This document shows positions 62,996 through 64,000 of a stretch of 64,000 nt of DNA, piece by piece. Below the pieces are notes generated by a model. That model was not told where the DNA came from and ran no database searches. It saw only the letters and a list, made by a program, of their open reading frames with translations. Source of the stretch: Punica granatum (Eukaryota > Streptophyta > Magnoliopsida > Myrtales > Lythraceae); the NCBI RefSeq assembly GCF_007655135.1, contig NC_045132.1, forward strand, positions 24,670,354-24,734,353, given 5' to 3'. Numbering within the stretch: the first letter of the stretch is position 1; every line of letters starts with the position of its first letter. The translations under genes were made by a program, and so were the position numbers.

Positions 62996-63812
62996 ATATC
63001 TGATTTCATATTGTTTCCCATACTGTCAGTTCTTCCGTCGCCCACTGCCGGGTTTTCCATCCTCAAAGGGCCCTTATGTTTCACGATAAGATGCCAAGTA
63101 CATGGGGGTTGGAGAAGAAACTACATGGTCCTACCAAATTGATATTTGTAGTTTACCTCTTCGGACATACTAGTTCAGTGAGCAAGGGCACTGCATTTGT
63201 TCTCGCCTCTATCTGCTTGCTGTGAAGGAATTCAATGAGGACTTGTATGTTAATGGCTTTAGCAATCCGATCTCTGCAACTGGCATCTGCTTCGATGCAG
63301 CAAATCAAGTGACCAGCACCACGAATTTTCTCTTCAGTCGTTCCAAGGACAAATCTTCGAATTAGGTACTGCACGCTGCCAAGAGATATTAAATGCTTTA
63401 CGTTCACTATTCTTTCCTCTCTGCTGTAAATAGTAATAAGCTGCTCCAATATAGATATAAATCCATCATCTGAGTGCGCAAACTCACGGCCTTCCTTTTC
63501 CTCCATCATTTGAGAGGCAAAAGCCAAGATGTTTTTGCAGTGCTTGGACTTCCAGGAATCAATTACACACTTGATAACCATGTTGGCGAGAGGAACAGAG
63601 AGACATTCTAGGGAATTTCCGGTCACTGGACATGTCTTATTCCCCTCGTCAAACCATTTCTGGATGGCTGCTCGTTCAAATGTTTGACCAGTCTCTAGGG
63701 TAACAGGATCTTCAAACAGCGGTCTCGTTAAAGGACAAATTAGGTACTGGGGTATCGTAGAGGACCCTTCATCAGTGTTTGTCACTCCTGTATAACACTG
63801 CAAATGAAAAAG
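62996..63812 (-). pseudogene. shuffled partial copy of the LIN-like gene
   Basis: On the plus strand, 62996-63077 matches part of LIN exon 1 (55470-55555). It is joined directly to 63078-63812, which matches 52742-53560 (intron edge, exon 4 with the U-box, and its acceptor). In the parent gene these pieces lie in the opposite order, so the copy is rearranged as well as incomplete. Exon 4 is open here for over 200 codons and contains PLTRPLFEDPVTLETGQ and KTCPVTG. It keeps the base missing in the parent (FAHSDDGFISILEQL). Substitutions are spread through it. It lacks the N-terminal region, other ARM exons and a promoter, so it is probably not an independent gene. Confidence 0.85.
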
Positions 63813-64000
63813 AGTCAATTAACAATTTACCCATTGAGAGGTTGACGTTACATTAAATTCGGCTTCAAAATTTTTTTTTACATCAAATTGAATACTGAAA
63901 GACTAAATGTACATCAATTGATCCATTCAGTCAATATTTCCGTTAACTTTAACCGGAATTGTTGACGTGTAAATAACAGTGTCACGTGACACGCGATGAT
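63813..64000. other. right edge of the window, repeat-like
   Basis: Text such as GTTGACGTG and GTGTCACGTGACACG resembles the arm of the foldback element at 57 kb and common plant inverted-repeat ends. The window stops before a partner could be seen. Confidence 0.3.

Overview
This is nuclear DNA from a flowering plant. The genes are split by many short GT-AG introns, the spacers are AT-rich and full of microsatellites and small DNA transposons, and every recognisable product belongs to a plant family (plastid enoyl-ACP reductase, NPF transporter, EMSY-like protein, KH/CCCH protein, LIN-like U-box ligase, FAD2 desaturase, callose synthase). The proteins look like those of a woody eudicot. A Myrtales/Punica-like genome is possible, but the sequence alone does not fix the species.

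Layout. 432-3597 (-): SelO-family protein AMPylase. 5563-9367 (+): EMSY-like ENT/Agenet protein. 9368-14631: spacer with a short dispersed repeat and a foldback element. 14883-17143 (+): NSE4, the SMC5/6 kleisin, behind a proliferation-type promoter (site II, E2F and telo-box motifs). 17666-20335 (-): plastid enoyl-ACP reductase, converging on NSE4. 20.9-30.6 kb: about 10 kb of AT-rich spacer holding an apparent organelle-derived mosaic flanked by a diverged duplicate. 30956-33733 (+): NPF7-type nitrate/peptide transporter. 34977-37915 (-): KHZ-type CCCH/KH RNA-binding protein. 37.9-43.9 kb: spacer with an old ~0.65 kb duplication and a three-unit tandem repeat. 43927-45388 (+): FAD2-like desaturase pseudogene. 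47440-49062 (+): intronless single-C2H2 zinc-finger protein. 50734-55984 (-): LIN/CERBERUS-like U-box/ARM E3 ligase carrying an apparent one-base frameshift. 57.0-64.0 kb: a rearranged block with a foldback transposon, a hAT-type element with a perfect 8-bp target duplication, a 5'- and 3'-truncated callose synthase fragment, and a shuffled partial copy of the LIN-like gene joined directly to it.

The genes do not form a pathway; this is ordinary plant gene order. From memory of Arabidopsis loci, SELO-EML and EML-KHZ are neighbour pairs there too, so part of the window looks like conserved ancestral linkage. The most unusual part is the right-hand 7 kb, where transposons, gene fragments and a shuffled duplicate lie together. 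Exon limits were read from splice consensus plus reading-frame continuity and family conservation. UTR ends are mostly not resolved. I saw no prokaryote-type system, CRISPR array or intact tRNA/rRNA gene.
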